Shown here: positions 34,850-37,702 of the stretch, one piece after another
How the letters are laid out: every line of letters starts with the position of its first letter
How positions within the stretch are numbered: position 1 is the stretch's first letter
Source of the DNA: Deltaproteobacteria bacterium
GTDB lineage: Bacteria > Myxococcota_A > Polyangia > Haliangiales > Haliangiaceae
Length of the DNA: 37,702 nucleotides
Assembly (NCBI GenBank): GCA_025353585.1
Contig: JANXOM010000256.1
Coordinates: forward strand, 1 to 37,702
Reading direction: 5' to 3'
Notes under the pieces: generated by a model
The model's database searches: none
What the model saw: only the letters and a program-made list of their open reading frames with translations
What the model was told of the DNA's origin: nothing
Program-made: the position numbers and the translations under genes

Positions 34850-34979
34850 GCTTCCCGCCCTCGGCGGCGGTCGGGCGAATCGCGCCACTGTGGATTCTTG
34901 CCCGCCCCTCCGCGCGTCTTAATCCGCACATCATTCGACGCGCGATTTCATTCCGCGCACGCGGAGTAGAACGAAGCCG

Positions 34980-36335
34980 GTGACCACGATCTTGCTGGTC
35001 GATGATGACCCGGCCGTGTGCGAGGTCGTGAAGCTCGGGCTCGCAACGCAAGGCATCACCGTCGAGACGCGAACGCGCGCGGCCGATGCGTTCGCGCTCC
35101 TCGCCGCGCACGACTTCGCGTGCCTCGTGACCGATCTCGCGATGCCGGAGATGCACGGCTTCGAGCTGATCGAGCGTGTCGTCGCGAACCGCCCCGACCT
35201 GCCCGTGATCGTGCTGACAGGGGCGGGGGACTTCCCGACGGCGGTCGCGGCGCTGCGCGCGGGGGCGTACGACTTCTGCACGAAGCCGGTCGACCTGGCG
35301 CAGATCACGCTCGCGGTGCGCCGCGCGGACGAGAAGCGCGCGTTGCGGATGGAGGTGACGCGGCTCCAGCGGGTGGTGGCGGAGGCGCGGCGGTTCGACG
35401 CCATGCTCGGCGCGAGCGCCGCGATGCAGAGCGTGTACGGCGTCGTCGAGCAGGTCGGCCCGACGGACGCGACGGTGCTGCTGAGCGGCGAGTCGGGTAC
35501 CGGCAAGGAGATGGTGGCGCGGGCGCTGCACGCGCGGAGCAAGCGCGCGAGCGGGGCGTTCGTGGTCGTCGACTGCGCGGCGATCCCGGACACGCTGATC
35601 GAGAACGAGCTGTTCGGGCATGCGCGGGGCGCGTTCACCGATGCGAAGCAGACGCGGACCGGGATGCTGGCGCAGGCGGACGGCGGCACGCTGTTCCTCG
35701 ACGAGATCGCGGAGCTGCCGCTCGCGGTGCAGCCGAAGCTCCTGCGCGTCCTGCAGGAGCGGCAGGTGCGGCCGCTCGGCGCGGAGGGGGAGGTCGCGGT
35801 GAACGTGCGCGTGATCGCAGCGACGCATCGCGACCTGGCAACGATGGTGGCGGCGGGCGATTTTCGCGAGGACCTGTACTACCGGATCAACGTGGTGCAG
35901 CTGCCGCTGCCACCGCTGCGCGCGCGGGCCGGCGATGCCCTGCTGCTCGCGCAGCACTTCATCGACCACTTCGCGCGGCTGTTCGCCCGGGACGTCCGCG
36001 GCCTCACCCCTGAAGCGGCGAAGCGGATCCGCGACCACGACTGGCCAGGCAACGTGCGGGAGCTCCGCAACGCGATCGAGCGCGCGGTGGCGATGTGCAA
36101 CACGCGCGAGCTGACGGTCGAGGACCTGCCGGAGCGGGCGCGCGCGTACCGGCCGGGGCCCGCGCCCGCGGGCGAGGCGGTGGACATCACGATCGACGAG
36201 ATGGAGCGGCGGCACATCCTGCGCGTCATCGAGGCGCACCGCGGGAACAAAGCCGCCGCGGCCCACGTGCTCGGGATCGATCGCAAGACGCTGTACCGGA
36301 AGCTCCTGCAGTATGGCAGCGAGCGGCAAGCCTGA
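34980..36335 (+). CDS. NtrC-family sigma-54 response regulator
   Basis: A 451-residue regulator with three domains. The receiver (1-120) has the DDD acidic pocket, phospho-acceptor Asp52 (TDLAMPEM) and Lys102 (TKP). The AAA+ domain (about 140-365) has Walker A GESGTGKE, Walker B GGTLFLDEI and the sigma-54 contact loop, which reads GAFTDA (217-222) instead of GAFTGA. A Fis-type helix-turn-helix ends the chain (GNKAAAAHVLGIDRKTLYRKL). It would activate sigma-54 promoters when phosphorylated, most likely by the overlapping histidine kinase. The start is GTG at 34980. The upstream 130 bp hold no gene; I saw no clear -24/-12 element there. Confidence 0.93.
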   Translation: MTTILLVDDDPAVCEVVKLGLATQGITVETRTRAADAFALLAAHDFACLVTDLAMPEMHGFELIERVVANRPDLPVIVLTGAGDFPTAVAALRAGAYDFCTKPVDLAQITLAVRRADEKRALRMEVTRLQRVVAEARRFDAMLGASAAMQSVYGVVEQVGPTDATVLLSGESGTGKEMVARALHARSKRASGAFVVVDCAAIPDTLIENELFGHARGAFTDAKQTRTGMLAQADGGTLFLDEIAELPLAVQPKLLRVLQERQVRPLGAEGEVAVNVRVIAATHRDLATMVAAGDFREDLYYRINVVQLPLPPLRARAGDALLLAQHFIDHFARLFARDVRGLTPEAAKRIRDHDWPGNVRELRNAIERAVAMCNTRELTVEDLPERARAYRPGPAPAGEAVDITIDEMERRHILRVIEAHRGNKAAAAHVLGIDRKTLYRKLLQYGSERQA

Positions 36336-37617
36336 GGGCGCCGTCGCGTCGGCGTGGCCCGCGCTCGCGGCGCTCGGCGTGGTGGCGGCGCTGTCCGTCG
36401 GTGGGATCGCGATCGACCTCGCGATCGACCGCCAGACGGCCGCGGAGACGACAGGGCTCGTGGATGACTCGCTGCGGTCGGTCGCGCTCGCGGATGACCT
36501 GCGCTACCAGGCGTACCGGCTCACGCACGCCAACCTCGACCCCGGCGAGCTCGCGTCGATCGCGCGGGACGTGGCCGGGGACGCGGGCGCGTACGAGCCG
36601 CTGGTCGACGACCCCGGCGAGGACGCGGAGTGGCGGCGGTTGCAAGGGCTGCTCGCCCACATGCAGCACGACCGCGTGGCCGCGAGCACGACGCTGGTGG
36701 CGGACGTCGAGGGGTCGATCGCGCGGCTCGTCGCGATCAACGAGGAGGCGGCGCGGCGCTCGCGCGACGTGATCCAGCGGGCCCACGCGCACGGGCTCGT
36801 GGCGGACGTGATCGTCGGCGCGGTCACGCTGGCGCTCGTGGCGGGGGTCGCGCTGGCGCTGCTGAGAGCGCTGCGGCGGCAACGCGCGCTGCTCGCGCTG
36901 CACCTCGCGGGGCTGGCGGAGCGTGAGCGCGAGCTCGAGGCGTTCGCCCACCGGACCTCGCACGACCTCAAGGGGCCGCTGTCACCGCTGCGCGGGTACG
37001 CGGACATGCTGACGATGCACGCGGCGCCCGATGTTCGCGAGATCGGCGTTCGGATCCGGCGGGCGAGCGACCGGATGGTGAACGTGGTGGATGACCTGCT
37101 GGCGCTGTCCGTGGACGGGCGCCCGCGAGCCGGACAGGTGCGCGTGGCGCCGGTGCTGCGCGAGGTGATCGCGGACCTGGCCGACGCGCTTGCCGGGACC
37201 GAGCCGATCATCACGCTCGGCACGGACGTCGTGGTCGCGTGCTCGGCGGGCGTGCTCGGGCAGGTGCTGCGCAACCTGCTGAGCAACGCGGCGAAGTACC
37301 GGTCGCCCGCTCGCGCGCTCGCCGTGCGCATCGAGGCGCGGCCCGATGGCCCGGGCATGCTGGCCATGACCGTCACCGATAACGGCGCCGGCATGGACGC
37401 GGAGTCGGTGGAGCGCGCGTTCGAGCCGCGCTTCCGCGCCGCGGCCACGGCCGACGCCGTCGCGGGCTACGGCCTCGGCCTCGCGATCGTGAGGCGCGCC
37501 GTCGACTCCATGGGCGGCTCCGTCACGCTGGCCTCCACGCCCGCCGCCGGCACCCGCGTCACCCTCCGCCTCCCCCGCGGGGACGGTGTAACACCTGTCC
37601 GCCCCGCGGAAAAATAG
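36313..37617 (+). CDS. Membrane sensor histidine kinase
   Basis: A 434-residue kinase. Two membrane helices (about 13-35 and 163-187) bracket a helical extracytoplasmic sensor of about 125 residues. A short coiled segment precedes the HisKA box TSHDLKGPLSPLRGY (His217), with no HAMP evident. The ATPase domain shows N-box NLLSNAAKY, G1 DNGAGM, F-box region FEPRF and G2 GYGLGLAIV. The start overlaps the regulator by 23 bp, so they form a two-component pair. The fold normally ends at GTRVTLRLP; the last 12 or so residues (GDGVTPVRPAEK) are encoded by a REP-like repeat. Confidence 0.92.
   Translation: MAASGKPEGAVASAWPALAALGVVAALSVGGIAIDLAIDRQTAAETTGLVDDSLRSVALADDLRYQAYRLTHANLDPGELASIARDVAGDAGAYEPLVDDPGEDAEWRRLQGLLAHMQHDRVAASTTLVADVEGSIARLVAINEEAARRSRDVIQRAHAHGLVADVIVGAVTLALVAGVALALLRALRRQRALLALHLAGLAERERELEAFAHRTSHDLKGPLSPLRGYADMLTMHAAPDVREIGVRIRRASDRMVNVVDDLLALSVDGRPRAGQVRVAPVLREVIADLADALAGTEPIITLGTDVVVACSAGVLGQVLRNLLSNAAKYRSPARALAVRIEARPDGPGMLAMTVTDNGAGMDAESVERAFEPRFRAAATADAVAGYGLGLAIVRRAVDSMGGSVTLASTPAAGTRVTLRLPRGDGVTPVRPAEK
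37575..37609. repeat. REP-like palindromic repeat, copy 1 (inside the histidine kinase 3' end)
   Basis: The core GGGACGGTGTAACACCTGTC (37580-37599) is identical to the second copy; with one base on each side the identity is 22 bp (37579-37600 and 37643-37664). It is enclosed by an 8-bp inverted repeat, CCGCGGGG (37575-37582) and CCCCGCGG (37602-37609), and its centre GGTGTAACACC is itself nearly palindromic. It supplies the last codons and stop context of the kinase gene. Confidence 0.8.
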
Positions 37618-37642
37618 AACGATTAATTCCGAGTACTTGCGT

Positions 37643-37702
37643 GGGGACGGTGTAACACCTGTCCGGCGCACACGCGCCGGTTGACAGGTGTTACACCGTC
37701 CC
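37643..37702. repeat. REP-like palindromic repeat, copy 2 (large perfect hairpin at the window edge)
   Basis: GGGACGGTGTAACACCTGTC (37644-37663) and its exact reverse complement (37683-37702) form a 20-bp perfect outer stem. CGGCGC (37664-37669) and GCGCCG (37674-37679) form an inner stem with loop ACAC and a 3-nt bulge. The outer arm may continue past the window. Elements of this shape are typical of REP sequences mobilised by RAYT (IS200-like) transposases; no transposase is visible within the window. Confidence 0.8.

Overview
The window is about 37.7 kb of very GC-rich DNA, almost fully coding, with about 29 genes, short intergenic gaps and many overlapping starts and stops. Several features point to a member of the Myxococcota (deltaproteobacterial lineage). 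There are four Hanks-type Ser/Thr kinases, one with an AgmX/TonB-like C-terminal domain, plus an NtrC-type regulator and Cys-rich lipoproteins. The TPR proteins are Pro-rich, and the cytochrome c maturation locus is of an unusual kind. This placement is inference from gene content; no rRNA or tRNA gene is visible.

Layout. 1-510 (-): a Ser/Thr kinase gene broken by an in-frame TAG in its catalytic loop. 557-1225 (+): a solo B3/B4 (PheRS beta-like) protein. 1249-4000 (+): two tandem Omp85-type beta-barrel paralogs without POTRA domains. 8884-4005 (-): an operon of a HEAT-like protein, a cyclic-nucleotide-binding/DUF1003 membrane protein and carB. 8965-11899 (+): a cupredoxin lipoprotein overlapping a membrane kinase whose extracytoplasmic domain precedes the kinase domain. 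13559-11911 (-): two paralogous TPR-type proteins. 13601-15652 (+): a divergent EF-G. 17014-15671 (-): a Cys-rich lipoprotein. 17110-17979 (+): a Dam-type adenine methyltransferase, separated from the lipoprotein by an AT-rich divergent promoter region. 18363-17992 (-): a small unknown protein. 18531-19592 (+): moaA.

19735-28712 (+) is a nine-gene cytochrome c maturation operon: ccmE, ccmF-ccmH fusion, ccmI-like, a large Ig/carboxypeptidase-regulatory-like membrane protein, ccmA, ccmB, ccmC and two small membrane proteins. CcmE has CxxxY instead of HxxxY. The CcmF-CcmH fusion carries what looks like a retained signal peptide between its halves, and its CcmH part has a CPCNC...CDC cysteine cluster. 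This is the most distinctive system in the window.

The right end holds a catalase-like protein (-), two divergent Ser/Thr kinases (30940-29732 - and 31031-33151 +), an MCAD-like acyl-CoA dehydrogenase, a small lipoprotein, and an overlapping NtrC-type regulator and histidine kinase pair. The kinase C-terminus is encoded by one copy of a REP-like palindromic repeat. A second, larger copy forms a perfect 20-bp inverted repeat that runs to the window edge. There is no stretch over 300 bases without a gene.
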